This document shows positions 47,079 through 55,940 of a DNA stretch of 64,000 nucleotides, piece after piece (the first letter of the stretch is position 1; each line of letters begins with the position of its first letter). A program made the translations under genes and the position numbers. The DNA comes from Streptomyces sp. Je 1-79 (GTDB lineage Bacteria > Actinomycetota > Actinomycetes > Streptomycetales > Streptomycetaceae). The stretch is taken from contig NZ_JAMGSL010000003.1 in the NCBI RefSeq assembly GCF_025195125.1, forward strand, positions 89,546 through 153,545. Direction: 5' to 3'. The notes under the pieces are model-generated. The model was not told the origin of the DNA and made no database searches. It saw nothing but the letters and a program-made list of their open reading frames with translations.

Positions 47079-47150
47079 GGTCTGCCCGAGCCCGGTGCCG
47101 GGCAGCCCGATCCGGAAGCGAGCCAGCCGAGCCCCAGCCCGGTGCCGGCC
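47055..47150 (+). repeat. Two 48-bp tandem units spanning the DUF4233 stop codon
   Basis: 47055-47102 and 47103-47150 align without gaps. Both begin CAGCC and contain CCGGAAGCGAGC followed by TAG in unit 1 and CAG in unit 2, and both end CCCGGTGCCGG. The amber codon is thus a single C-to-T difference between units. More diverged PEA-encoding copies follow to about 47210. Confidence 0.8.
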
Positions 47151-47234
47151 GCCCGAAACGGGGCGAGCCGGCCCGAACCGGAGGCCGGTCGGCCTGATCC
47201 GGAGGCCAGTTGGGGAGGGCTTGACGCTGCGTAA
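47079..47234 (+). other. In-frame continuation of DUF4233 past the amber codon
   Basis: 51 open codons followed by TAA. The translation contains QPDPEAS, RPEPEAG and RPDPEAS, echoing the QPEPEAS before the stop. It is Pro/Glu/Ala-rich and would form a disordered tail if read. Confidence 0.6.
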
Positions 47235-47298
47235 TCGACGGCGGTCCCGGCCCTGTAGCCTCTGAGTCCCGCACACCGCATTCGAAGGAGTCTCCACC

Positions 47299-47712
47299 GT
47301 GAGCCAGCGCACGCTCGTCCTGCTCAAGCCCGACGCCGTCCGCCGTGGCCTGATCGGCGAGATCATCGGTCGTATCGAGCGGAAGGCCGGCTGGACCATC
47401 TCCGCGCTCGAACTGCGCGAGCTGAGCCAGGAGACGCTGGAGCAGCACTACGGCGAGCACAAGGGCAAGCCCTTCTACGAGCCGCTGATGGGCTTCATGC
47501 AGTCCGGCCCCGTCGTCGCCCTGGTCGTCGAGGGCGAGCGCGTCATCGAGGGTCTGCGGACCCTGGCCGGCCCGACCGACCCGATCGCCGCCGCCCCCGG
47601 CTCCATCCGTGGAGACTTCGGCACCATCGTCCGCGAGAACCTGATCCACGCCTCGGACTCCGAGGAGTCCGCCATTCGGGAACTGAAGATTTTCTTCCCC
47701 GGCCTGGCGTGA
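47299..47712 (+). CDS. ndk: Nucleoside diphosphate kinase
   Basis: A 137-residue enzyme passing phosphate from ATP to nucleoside diphosphates through His117 (RENLIHASDS). The N-terminus RTLVLLKPDAVRRGLIGEII and the family signature are intact. GTG start behind GAAGGAGTCTCCACC. A terminator follows, separating it from mreB. Confidence 0.97.
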   Translation: MSQRTLVLLKPDAVRRGLIGEIIGRIERKAGWTISALELRELSQETLEQHYGEHKGKPFYEPLMGFMQSGPVVALVVEGERVIEGLRTLAGPTDPIAAAPGSIRGDFGTIVRENLIHASDSEESAIRELKIFFPGLA

Positions 47713-48015
47713 TCCGGGGCTGACCGGTCCGTCCCGTTCTGACCCGGTGTCAGCCATCCACCGCAACGACCTGGGGCGACCGAAGGAATTTCGGTCGCCC
47801 CCGGGCATATGAACGAAGCAATCGGGAACGCATCGCAGCGTCCTGTCGTCACCTGTACAGAGGTGGATCCACCGCGCGGTATCCGCGTGGGCGGCACTAC
47901 GATGGAAAACTCCACGCCGCAGCACTGGAACACCACCACCTCGCCTGCCTGAGAAGCCGTCAACGCTCCGATTGGGAAGGCCCGACGCATCCTCATGGGA
48001 AACAAGGGGAACTCA
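47713..48015 (+). other. 303-base intergenic region between ndk and mreB
   Basis: It holds the ndk terminator (47773-47801) and presumably the mre operon promoters. TACGAT at 47898-47903 is a possible -10 box, without a clear -35. I see no gene here. Confidence 0.6.
47773..47801 (+). terminator. Terminator of ndk
   Basis: 12-bp arms GGGGCGACCGAA (47773-47784) and TTCGGTCGCCCC (47790-47801) with a GGAAT loop. Confidence 0.8.
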
Positions 48016-49035
48016 ATGTCGTTCATCGGCCGTGACATGGCTGTCGACCTCGGGACCGCCAACACGCTGGTGTACGTCAGGGGTCGCGGCATCGTTCTGA
48101 ACGAGCCGTCCGTCGTCGCGATCAACACCAACACCGGCGGAATCCTGGCGGTCGGCGCCGAGGCGAAGAAGATGATCGGCCGGACGCCCGGCAACATCGT
48201 CGCCGTCCGGCCCCTGAAGGACGGCGTGATCGCCGACTTCGAGATCACCGAGCGGATGCTCCGCTACTTCATCCTCAAGATCCACAAGCGCCGCTACCTG
48301 GCCCGCCCCCGGGTCGTCGTCTGCGTGCCCTCCGGCATCACCGGAGTCGAGCGCCGTGCCGTCATCGAGGCCTCGACCCAGGCCGGCGCCCGCCAGGTGC
48401 ACATCATCGAGGAGCCCATGGCCGCGGCCATCGGCTCGGGCCTGCCGGTGCACGAGGCCACCGGCAACATGGTCGTCGACATCGGCGGCGGCACCACCGA
48501 GGTCGCCGTGATCTCGCTCGGAGGAATCGTCACAGCACAGTCGATCCGGGTGGCCGGCGACGAGCTCGACAACGCGATCATCCAGCACATCAAGAAGGAG
48601 TACTCGCTCCTCCTCGGTGAGCGCACCGCCGAACAGATCAAGATCACCATCGGCTCGGCCTACGACCTCGACAAGGACGAGCACACCGAGATCCGCGGCC
48701 GCGACCTCGTCTCCGGTCTGCCCAAGACCGTGGTCATCTCGGCCGCCGAGGTCCGCAAGGCCATCGAGGAGCCGGTCAACGCGATCGTCGACGCCGTGAA
48801 GACGACGCTCGACAAGTGCCCGCCCGAGCTCTCCGGTGACGTGATGGACCGCGGCATCGTTCTCACGGGTGGCGGCGCCCTCCTGCGCGGCCTGGACGAG
48901 CGGCTGCGCCGCGAGACCGGGATGCCGATCCACATCGCCGAGGACCCGCTGGACTCGGTGGCGCTGGGATCGGGCAAGTGCGTGGAGGAGTTCGAGGCCC
49001 TCCAGCAGGTCCTGGACTCCCAGCCCCGCCGATGA
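48016..49035 (+). CDS. mreB: Rod-shape determining protein MreB (actin homologue)
   Basis: A 339-residue bacterial actin. Phosphate-binding loops are [11 protein letters not shown] at the N-terminus and [18 protein letters not shown] in the middle; the adenosine motif is [13 protein letters not shown]. In Streptomyces MreB acts mainly in spore-wall assembly and stress resistance rather than in hyphal tip growth. ATG 48016 was chosen because AAGGGGAA lies 7 bases upstream; ATG 47995 lacks one. It heads the mreBCD-pbp2-rodA cluster. Confidence 0.97.
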   Translation: MSFIGRDMAVDLGTANTLVYVRGRGIVLNEPSVVAINTNTGGILAVGAEAKKMIGRTPGNIVAVRPLKDGVIADFEITERMLRYFILKIHKRRYLARPRVVVCVPSGITGVERRAVIEASTQAGARQVHIIEEPMAAAIGSGLPVHEATGNMVVDIGGGTTEVAVISLGGIVTAQSIRVAGDELDNAIIQHIKKEYSLLLGERTAEQIKITIGSAYDLDKDEHTEIRGRDLVSGLPKTVVISAAEVRKAIEEPVNAIVDAVKTTLDKCPPELSGDVMDRGIVLTGGGALLRGLDERLRRETGMPIHIAEDPLDSVALGSGKCVEEFEALQQVLDSQPRR

Positions 49036-49084
49036 CGACCGACGGTCCGCCGGCCGGGTGACACGGTCCCCCGTACCGGGCACA

Positions 49085-49108
49085 CCCCCAGGCCCCGGGG
49101 CCTGGGGG
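49085..49108 (+). repeat. 24-bp perfect palindrome between mreB and mreC
   Basis: CCCCCAGGCCCC (49085-49096) and GGGGCCTGGGGG (49097-49108). With no U-run it may slow transcription or protect the mreB mRNA end. The flanking gap 49036-49188 shows nothing else. Confidence 0.65.
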
Positions 49109-49188
49109 AGGACCGTCGGCACCACGGCACCCGCACGGAACAACCGCACGGAACAACCGAACCAAGAGGAAAGGCACGGCCGCCGCAC

Positions 49189-50202
49189 GTGAGGGACACA
49201 CGAGAGAGCCGGCTGCTCCTGGTGCTGCTGATCGCCATCGCGTTCGCACTGATCACGGTGGACATCCGCGGCGGCGAGGAGTCACCGGTCGACGGCGCCC
49301 GGCATGCAGCCGCAGCGGTCTTCGGGCCGGTCGAGAACGGTGTGGCGGCGGCCGTCGATCCGATCGGCAACGCCATAGGAGCGGTACGCGACTCGGGCGA
49401 ACGGCACGACCGCATCGCCACCCTGGAGCGCGAGAACGCCGCCCTCAAGGCCAAGCTCGGCAGCGACGACCGCAACCGCACCCGCGTCCGCGAGCTCGAC
49501 GCCCTGCTCAAGACGGCCGGCGCCGGCCAGTACGGCATCAAGGGCGCCGAGGTCATCGCCATAGGAGCGGCCCAGGGCTTCTCCTGGACCGTCACCATCG
49601 ACGCCGGCGCCGACGACGGCATCGAGCGGGACATGACCGTGCTGAACGGCTCCGGTCTCGTCGGCCGCGTGACCACCGTCGGGCCCTCCACGGCGACCGT
49701 GCTCCTCGCCAACGACCCCGACTTCACCGTCGGCACCCGGATGGAGAACTCGGCCGAACTCGGCTTCGCCACCGGCCAGGGCGACGGCCCGCTCCTCGTC
49801 CAGCTGCTCAACGGCAAGGCGAAGGTGAAGGCCGGCGACCGGCTCGTCACCTTCGGCTCGCAGGCGAACAAGCCCTTCGTCCCCGGCGTGCCGGTCGGCG
49901 AGGTCGTCCGCGTCGACCCGCTGGGCGGCGGCCTCACCCGCAACATCTACGTCCGTCCGTACGTCGGCTTCTCCAAGCTCGACATCGTCGGCGTCGTCGT
50001 CCAGGCCCCGCGGACCAACCCCCGCGACACGGTCCTGCCGCCCAAGCCCAAGCCGGCACCGACCGTCACCGTCACGGTCACCCCGCCGCCACCGGAGGGC
50101 GAGCAGCAGCCCGGTCAGCGGCAGTCGGGGCAGCAGCAGCCGGGACGAGAAGAGCAGTCGGGCCAGACGCCCGCGAACGAGCAGCAGGGGGACCAGACAT
50201 GA
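49189..50202 (+). CDS. mreC: Rod-shape determining protein MreC
   Basis: A 337-residue protein with one N-terminal membrane helix (LLLVLLIAIAFALITVDI), a coiled coil (RIATLERENAALKAKL) and two extracytoplasmic beta domains. The C-terminal ~65 residues are a Pro/Gln-rich tail (PPPPEGEQQPGQRQSGQQQP). It links MreB filaments to the PBP2-RodA synthase. GTG start at 49189; AAGAGGAAAGG is 20 bases upstream, rather far. Its stop overlaps mreD by 4 bases (ATGA). Confidence 0.95.
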   Translation: MRDTRESRLLLVLLIAIAFALITVDIRGGEESPVDGARHAAAAVFGPVENGVAAAVDPIGNAIGAVRDSGERHDRIATLERENAALKAKLGSDDRNRTRVRELDALLKTAGAGQYGIKGAEVIAIGAAQGFSWTVTIDAGADDGIERDMTVLNGSGLVGRVTTVGPSTATVLLANDPDFTVGTRMENSAELGFATGQGDGPLLVQLLNGKAKVKAGDRLVTFGSQANKPFVPGVPVGEVVRVDPLGGGLTRNIYVRPYVGFSKLDIVGVVVQAPRTNPRDTVLPPKPKPAPTVTVTVTPPPPEGEQQPGQRQSGQQQPGREEQSGQTPANEQQGDQT

Positions 50203-50861
50203 AGTTCAACCGGATCCTGCTCTCCAGCACGCTCGTCGTCGTCGCCCTGGTCGTCCAGGTCTCCGTCCTCGCGCGCCTCCAGCTCCCCGGCGCCGTACCC
50301 GACCTCGTCCTGCTGACCGTCCTCGGCCTCGCGCTCGTGTACGGGCCGGTCAGCGGCTCCCTCATCGGCTTCGGGGCCGGGCTCCTCTCCGACCTCGCCC
50401 CGCCCGCCGACCACGCCGCCGGCCGCTACGCCCTGGTCCTCTGCGTCATCGGCTACCTCGCCGGACTGGCCCGCCCCGACAACGGCCGGCTCAAGTCCGC
50501 CACCGGCCCGATGGCCGTGGTCGTCGCCGCGGCGGTCGGCTCCACCCTGCTGTACGCGGGTGTCGGCGCCCTCGTCGGCGACACCGCCGCCCGCCATGTC
50601 GGCCTCGGCTACCTGCTCCTGACCGCGGCGATCTACGACCTCCTCCTCGCGCCCTTCACCGTGCCGCTGATCATGGCGCTGGCCCGGCGCGCGGAGAACG
50701 ACCCGCTCGCCGACACCTCCGGGGGAACCGACGTCGCCTCCGGCTGGCTCAGCTCCGGCACCGGCCTCCAGATCGGCAACCAGCGCGGCGGACTGCGCGT
50801 CAAGGCCGCCCGTACGAGAGCGGCACGCGCGGGACGCATCAAGGGAGTCAAGCGACTGTGA
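50199..50861 (+). CDS. mreD: Rod-shape determining protein MreD
   Basis: A 220-residue membrane protein with about five to six helices (MKFNRILLSSTLVVVALVVQ start) and a positively charged C-terminal tail (KAARTRAARAGRIKGVKRL). It is part of the MreBCD elongation/sporulation complex. Translation is coupled to mreC by the ATGA overlap, and pbp2 starts 19 bases later. Confidence 0.94.
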   Translation: MKFNRILLSSTLVVVALVVQVSVLARLQLPGAVPDLVLLTVLGLALVYGPVSGSLIGFGAGLLSDLAPPADHAAGRYALVLCVIGYLAGLARPDNGRLKSATGPMAVVVAAAVGSTLLYAGVGALVGDTAARHVGLGYLLLTAAIYDLLLAPFTVPLIMALARRAENDPLADTSGGTDVASGWLSSGTGLQIGNQRGGLRVKAARTRAARAGRIKGVKRL

Positions 50862-50880
50862 CCGAGGGGGCACCGGCAGC

Positions 50881-53070
50881 ATGAGCAACATCCCGGAGAC
50901 CGGACGGACTCCCAGGGTCCAGGTCCGGCTCGTCATCATCCAGATCCTCGTCTTCTCCCTTCTGCTCACTCTCGGCGGACGCCTCTGGTACCTCCAGATC
51001 CGCAACGGCAAGGAGTACACCGACCAGGCGAAGAGCAACCACGTCCAGCGGGTCGTCCAGCCCGCCGTCCGCGGCTCCATCCTCGACGCCCGTGGCGTCC
51101 CGCTGGCCGACAACGAGACCCGGCTCGTGGTCTCCGCCTCCCGCACCGACCTGATGAAGATGAAGGACGACGGCGAAGGCGTCCTCACCCGCCTCGCCGG
51201 AGTCCTGGGCATGAAGCCCAAGGACGTCATGGACAAGGTCCGGCTCTGCGACTCCGAGACCCCGCAGCCCTGCTGGAACGGTTCCCCCTACCAGCCGATC
51301 CCGATCACCGACGAGGCGACCACGCAGCAGGCGCTGCGGATCAGGGAGAGCACCGAGGACTTCCCCGGCATCACCGCCGAACTCACCGCCGTACGCCGCT
51401 ACGCCGCACCCGGCAACGCCCGTACCGCGCAGGTCCTCGGCTACCTCTCGCCGGTCACCGACGAGGAGATCCAGAAGGCCAAGGACACCGACTCGCCGCA
51501 CCTGCGCTCCGACCAGGTCGGCCGCTCCGGCATCGAACGCACCTACGACAAGGAGCTGCGCGGCAAGGCCGGCGTCACCTCCTACGAGGTCGACAAGGTC
51601 GGCCGCGTCATGGGGCAGACCGAGTCCGAGGCGGGCGTGCCCGGCGCCACCCTCGTCACCAGCATCGACGCCCGGGTCCAGTCGGTCGCCGAGTTCGAGC
51701 TCCACCAGGCGATGAAGAAGGTCCGCGACGAGACCGACAAGATCACCGGCCGCAAGTACGAGGCCGACTCGGGCGCCGTCGTCGTCATGGAGTCCAGGAC
51801 CGGCCGCGTCGTCGCGATGGCCTCCCAGCCCGACTACGACCCCAACGCCTGGGTCGGCGGCATCTCCGGCAAGGACTACAGCCGGCTCACCAGCAAGGAC
51901 TCCAACTACCCGCTGCTCAACCGGGCCATCCAGGGGCAGGCACCCGCCGGCTCCATCTTCAAGGTGGTGTCGGCGAGCGCGGCCGTGCGGGCCGGCTACG
52001 ACTTCGACGACAAGTACCAGTGCAGCAGCTCCTACAGCCTCGGCAACCGGAGCTTCGCGAACTTCGAGTCCCAGGGACACGGCCCCATCACCCTCGGAGA
52101 CGCCCTCAAGTTCTCCTGCAACACCGTCTTCTACGCCCTCGGCCACAAGGAGTGGCAGCGCGACGGCGGCATCAAGCCGAAGAAGGACGCCCACGACTGG
52201 TTCTACCGGACGGCGCACGACTTCGGACTCGGCTCCGAGACCGGCGTCGACCTGCCGAACGAGGTCACGGGCCGCATCCCCGACCGCCAGTGGAAGCAGA
52301 GGTTCTGGGAGGCCAACAAGGACTCCTGGTGCAAGCAGGGCAAGAAGGGCGGCACGTACGTCGAGCAGATCGCCTACGAGAGCTGCCTCGAAGGCAATCA
52401 GCTGAAGGCCTACGACAGCATCAACTACGCCATCGGGCAGGGCGACGTCCTCGTCACCCCCATCCAGATGGCCACCGCCTACGCCGCCATCAGCAACGGC
52501 GGCACCCTCTTCAACCCCACCATCGGCAAGGCCGTGATCAGCCCCGACGGCAAGTCGGTCAGGGAGATCAAGCCCACCTCGCACGGCAAGCTGCCCGTCG
52601 ACGCGAAGACGATCAGCGACCTCGACAAGGGCCTGCGCTCCGTCGTCGAGCCCGGCGGCACCGCCGCCTGGCGGTTCGGCGGCTGGCCGCAGGACAAGAT
52701 CCCGATGCGGGCCAAGACCGGTACCGCCCAGGTCTACGGCAAGCAGACCACCTCCTGGTTCGCCACCTACACCGACGACTTCACCATCGTCATGACGATC
52801 TCCCAGGGCGGTACGGGCTCCGGAGCGTCCGGCCCCGCCGTGCGCAACATCTACGACGCCCTCTACGGCCTCGACGACGCGGGCAACCAGGACCTCAAGC
52901 GGGCCCTCCTGCCCAAGCCCCAGACGGCGCTGCCGAAGGTCCAGGCCGACGGCTCGATCGACGCGCCGGAGATCAAGCCGTACGACCCGAAGTCGCAGCT
53001 CGTCGACGCGGCGAAGGACGGCGGGCAGGAGCCACTCGCGGGGCCGCTGCCCAGCAGGACGGGAGACTGA
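50881..53070 (+). CDS. mrdA: Penicillin-binding protein 2 (class B peptidoglycan transpeptidase)
   Basis: A 729-residue cross-linking enzyme. One membrane anchor (VQVRLVIIQILVFSLLLTLG) precedes the PBP dimerisation domain (RGSILDARGVPLADN) and the transpeptidase domain. Active-site motifs are Ser358-x-x-Lys361 (PAGSIFK), S412-C-N414 (KFSCNTVF) and K612-T-G (RAKTGTAQ). A Cys-containing insertion (DSETPQPCWNG) lies in the dimerisation domain. It works with the RodA/Sfr glycosyltransferase encoded 3 bases downstream, and in Streptomyces supports spore-wall synthesis. Confidence 0.96.
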   Translation: MSNIPETGRTPRVQVRLVIIQILVFSLLLTLGGRLWYLQIRNGKEYTDQAKSNHVQRVVQPAVRGSILDARGVPLADNETRLVVSASRTDLMKMKDDGEGVLTRLAGVLGMKPKDVMDKVRLCDSETPQPCWNGSPYQPIPITDEATTQQALRIRESTEDFPGITAELTAVRRYAAPGNARTAQVLGYLSPVTDEEIQKAKDTDSPHLRSDQVGRSGIERTYDKELRGKAGVTSYEVDKVGRVMGQTESEAGVPGATLVTSIDARVQSVAEFELHQAMKKVRDETDKITGRKYEADSGAVVVMESRTGRVVAMASQPDYDPNAWVGGISGKDYSRLTSKDSNYPLLNRAIQGQAPAGSIFKVVSASAAVRAGYDFDDKYQCSSSYSLGNRSFANFESQGHGPITLGDALKFSCNTVFYALGHKEWQRDGGIKPKKDAHDWFYRTAHDFGLGSETGVDLPNEVTGRIPDRQWKQRFWEANKDSWCKQGKKGGTYVEQIAYESCLEGNQLKAYDSINYAIGQGDVLVTPIQMATAYAAISNGGTLFNPTIGKAVISPDGKSVREIKPTSHGKLPVDAKTISDLDKGLRSVVEPGGTAAWRFGGWPQDKIPMRAKTGTAQVYGKQTTSWFATYTDDFTIVMTISQGGTGSGASGPAVRNIYDALYGLDDAGNQDLKRALLPKPQTALPKVQADGSIDAPEIKPYDPKSQLVDAAKDGGQEPLAGPLPSRTGD

Positions 53071-53073
53071 CCG

Positions 53074-54273
53074 ATGACCGCACCCCACGGCTTCTCCGTC
53101 TCCCGCTACGCCCCCGAACGCGGTGCGTTCGCCAAGCTCACCGCGCGCGACTCGGTGGTGCGGCGCCTGGACTGGCCGATCCTCCTCTCCAGCCTCGCGC
53201 TGTCGTTCCTCGGCTCCCTGCTCGTCTGGTCCGCCACCCGCGGCCGTACCGAGCTGAACCAGGGCGACCCGTACTACTTCCTCTTCCGGCACGCCCTGAA
53301 CACCGGCATCGGGCTCGCCCTGATGATCGGCACCGTCTGGCTGGGCCACCGCACCCTGCGCGGCGCGGTACCGGTCCTCTACGGCATCTCCATCCTGCTG
53401 ATCCTCGCCGTCCTCACCCCGCTCGGCGCCACCATCAACGGCGCCCACGCGTGGATCGTGATCGGCGGCGGCTTCTCGCTCCAGCCCAGCGAGTTCGTGA
53501 AGATCACAATCATCCTGATCATGGCGGTGCTGCTGGCCGCCAAGGTCGACGCGGGCGACCAGGTCCACCCCGACCACCGGACCGTCGCCAAGGCGCTCGC
53601 CCTCGCGGCGCTGCCCATGGCGATCGTCATGCTGATGCCGGACCTCGGCTCGGTGATGGTCATGGCGGTGATCGTGCTCGGTGTGCTCCTCGCCTCCGGC
53701 GCCTCCAACCGCTGGGTCCTCGGCCTCATCGGCGCCGGAGTGGGCGGCGCGGTCCTGGTCACCGCGCTCGGCCTGCTCGACGAGTACCAGCTCAACCGCT
53801 TCGCGGCCTTCGCCAACCCCGAACTCGACCCGGCGGGCGTCGGCTACAACACCAACCAGGCGCGCATCGCGATCGGCTCCGGCGGCCTGTACGGCGCGGG
53901 ACTCTTCAACGGCCACCAGACCAGCGGCCAGTTCGTGCCCGAACAGCAGACCGACTTCATCTTCAGCGTCGCGGGCGAGGAGCTCGGCTTCCTCGGCGGC
54001 GGACTGATCATCGTGCTGCTCGGCGTCATCCTGTGGCGGGCCTGCCGGATCGCCCGGGAGACCACCGAGCTCTACGGCACGATCGTCGCCGCCGGCATCA
54101 TCGCCTGGTTCGCCTTCCAGTCCTTCGAGAACATCGGCATGGCGCTCGGCATCATGCCGGTCGCCGGCCTGCCACTGCCGTTCGTGTCGTACGGAGGCTC
54201 GTCGATGTTCGCGGTCTGGGTGGCGATCGGACTGCTCCAGTCGATCAGGGTGCAGCGGCCGATAACGGCATAG
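53074..54273 (+). CDS. rodA: RodA/FtsW-family (SEDS) peptidoglycan polymerase
   Basis: A 399-residue SEDS glycosyltransferase with about ten membrane helices (called sfr in S. coelicolor). Conserved motifs include INGAHAWIVIGGGFSLQPSE (near 126-145), KITIILIMA, MLMPDLGSV, GYNTNQARIAIGSGGLYG and GLPLPFVSYGGSSM. It polymerises lipid II as partner of PBP2, encoded just upstream. It is the last gene of the mre operon; a long hairpin follows. Confidence 0.95.
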   Translation: MTAPHGFSVSRYAPERGAFAKLTARDSVVRRLDWPILLSSLALSFLGSLLVWSATRGRTELNQGDPYYFLFRHALNTGIGLALMIGTVWLGHRTLRGAVPVLYGISILLILAVLTPLGATINGAHAWIVIGGGFSLQPSEFVKITIILIMAVLLAAKVDAGDQVHPDHRTVAKALALAALPMAIVMLMPDLGSVMVMAVIVLGVLLASGASNRWVLGLIGAGVGGAVLVTALGLLDEYQLNRFAAFANPELDPAGVGYNTNQARIAIGSGGLYGAGLFNGHQTSGQFVPEQQTDFIFSVAGEELGFLGGGLIIVLLGVILWRACRIARETTELYGTIVAAGIIAWFAFQSFENIGMALGIMPVAGLPLPFVSYGGSSMFAVWVAIGLLQSIRVQRPITA

Positions 54274-54337
54274 CAGACCGCCGGGGATCCACGGTTCCGG
54301 TGCCCCTCCTTCACCTCTTGGGCCCAAGGCGGTCTGC
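54273..54337 (+). terminator. Long hairpin ending the mre operon
   Basis: Outer arms GCAGACCGCC (54273-54282) and GGCGGTCTGC (54328-54337) enclose an inner CTTGGGCCCAAG palindrome next to the right arm. Confidence 0.65.
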
Positions 54338-54357
54338 CCTTCCGTCCACTTCGCGTC

Positions 54358-54363
54358 TAGATT
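54358..54363 (+). promoter_or_regulatory. -10 box of the CYTH-CHAD gene (leaderless type)
   Basis: TAGATT ends exactly 6 bases before the ATG at 54370; no Shine-Dalgarno is present. Confidence 0.5.
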
Positions 54364-54369
54364 CGATTC

Positions 54370-55890
54370 ATGGCGGACACGAAGCGCGAGATCGAGCGGA
54401 AGTACGAAGCCACCGAGCGGACGGGGCTCCCGGACCTCACCAGAGCCCGAGGAGTCTCGGCCGCCCACGACCGGGGCGTCGCCGAACTCGACGCGGTCTA
54501 CTACGACACGGCCGACCTGCGCCTCGCCGCCGACTCCCTCACCCTGCGCCGCCGCACCGGCGGCCAGGACGAGGGCTGGCACCTCAAGTTCCCCGTCTCC
54601 TCCGGGATCCGCGACGAGATCAGGGCCCCGCTCGCCGACACCCTCCCGGAGTCCCTGGCCGTCCTCCTGCGCTCCCGCCTCCGGCACGAGGACGTCGTCC
54701 CCGTCGTCCGCCTGCGCTCCTCCCGTAACGTCCAGCACCTGCTGGACGCGTCGGGCGCCCTGCTCGCGGAGGTGTCGGTGGACACGGTCCACGCCGAGCG
54801 CCTCCCCGAGGGCCCCGACACCTCCTGGACCGAGATCGAGGTCGAACTCGCGGACGACGCGGACCCCGCGGTCCTCGACGCGGTCGAGAAGCGCCTGGAG
54901 AAGGCGGGCATCCGCCCCTCGTCGTCCCCGTCGAAGGTGGCGAGGGCCTTGGAGGAGACGACGGAACAGAGCGAGGCCCTCCCCGCCGACGACCTGCCGG
55001 ACGAGGACACCGCCGGCGGCCGCGTCCTCGCCTACGTACGGGAGCAGATCGAGGCGATCGTCGCACTCGACCCCGCCGTGCGCCGCGACCTTCCCGACGC
55101 CGTCCACCAGATGCGGGTCGCCTGCCGCCGACTGCGCAGCGCCTTCAAGACGTACCGCAAGGTCCTCGACCGCACCGTCACCGACCCCGTCGGCGACGAG
55201 CTCAAGTGGCTCGCCGGGGAGCTCGGACTCGCCCGCGACCACGAGGTCCTCGCCGAGCGCCTCCGTACCCGCGTCGACGCGATCCCCCGCACCCTCCTCC
55301 TCGGGCCCGTCCGCGGCCGCCTGCGGATCTGGGACGCCGCCCAGAGCGGCGACGCCCGCCGCAAGGCCCTCGCCGCGCTCGACTCCGCCCGCCACCTCGC
55401 CCTCCTCGACACCCTCGACGCGCTCCTCGCCGACCCGCCCCTACGGAAGGCCGCCACCAAGGACGCGGCGCCCGTCCTCACCCGCGCCGTCCTCAAGGAC
55501 TACGACCGCCTCGCCGGCCGCGTCGACCGTGCCCTCGCCCTGCCCCCCGGCCGGGAACGCGACCTCGCGATGCACGAGGCCCGCAAGGCCGCCAAACGCA
55601 CCCGCTACGCCGCCGACGCCGCCCGCCCCACCCTCGGCAAGCCGGCCAAGCGCTTCGCCAAGCGGATCAAGGCCGTCCAGAGCCTCCTCGGCGACCACCA
55701 GGACAGCGTCGTCGCCCGCGAAGCCCTGCGCGACCTCGCGATCCAGGCCCACGCGGCCGGTGAGACCGCCTTCACCTGGGGACTCCTCCACGGCCAGGAG
55801 GAGGCGGCCGGAGCGGCCCGTGAACGCGAGTTCCCGCAGGTCTGGGAGAAGGCCTCGGCCCCGAAAACGAGGGCGGCACTGAGCCACTGA
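54370..55890 (+). CDS. CYTH and CHAD domain protein
   Basis: A 506-residue two-domain protein. The CYTH domain (1-~200) starts with the E-x-E-x-K motif EIERKYE and continues with YYDTADLRL, LTLRRRTGG, WHLKFPV and WTEIEVEL, the tunnel fold of inorganic triphosphatases. The CHAD domain (~220-500) has the conserved His-rich helices DAVHQMRVACRRLRSAFKTY and MHEARKAAKRTRYAAD; CHAD domains bind polyphosphate. A triphosphate or polyphosphate-related role is inferred. It sits 51 bases before the radical SAM gene. Confidence 0.94.
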   Translation: MADTKREIERKYEATERTGLPDLTRARGVSAAHDRGVAELDAVYYDTADLRLAADSLTLRRRTGGQDEGWHLKFPVSSGIRDEIRAPLADTLPESLAVLLRSRLRHEDVVPVVRLRSSRNVQHLLDASGALLAEVSVDTVHAERLPEGPDTSWTEIEVELADDADPAVLDAVEKRLEKAGIRPSSSPSKVARALEETTEQSEALPADDLPDEDTAGGRVLAYVREQIEAIVALDPAVRRDLPDAVHQMRVACRRLRSAFKTYRKVLDRTVTDPVGDELKWLAGELGLARDHEVLAERLRTRVDAIPRTLLLGPVRGRLRIWDAAQSGDARRKALAALDSARHLALLDTLDALLADPPLRKAATKDAAPVLTRAVLKDYDRLAGRVDRALALPPGRERDLAMHEARKAAKRTRYAADAARPTLGKPAKRFAKRIKAVQSLLGDHQDSVVAREALRDLAIQAHAAGETAFTWGLLHGQEEAAGAAREREFPQVWEKASAPKTRAALSH

Positions 55891-55940
55891 GCACCGGGTA
55901 CGCTTGAGAGTCGCCCCATGCCAGCTCACGAAGGTTCGAG

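Noticed and set aside
47079..47298. A separate small gene in the ndk upstream region
   Set aside because: The open frame is the in-phase continuation of the DUF4233 gene; no independent start with a Shine-Dalgarno is present.
50848..55395. A 1515-codon minus-strand open frame opposite pbp2, rodA and CYTH-CHAD
   Set aside because: Low-complexity translation and complete overlap with recognised genes; a codon-bias shadow.
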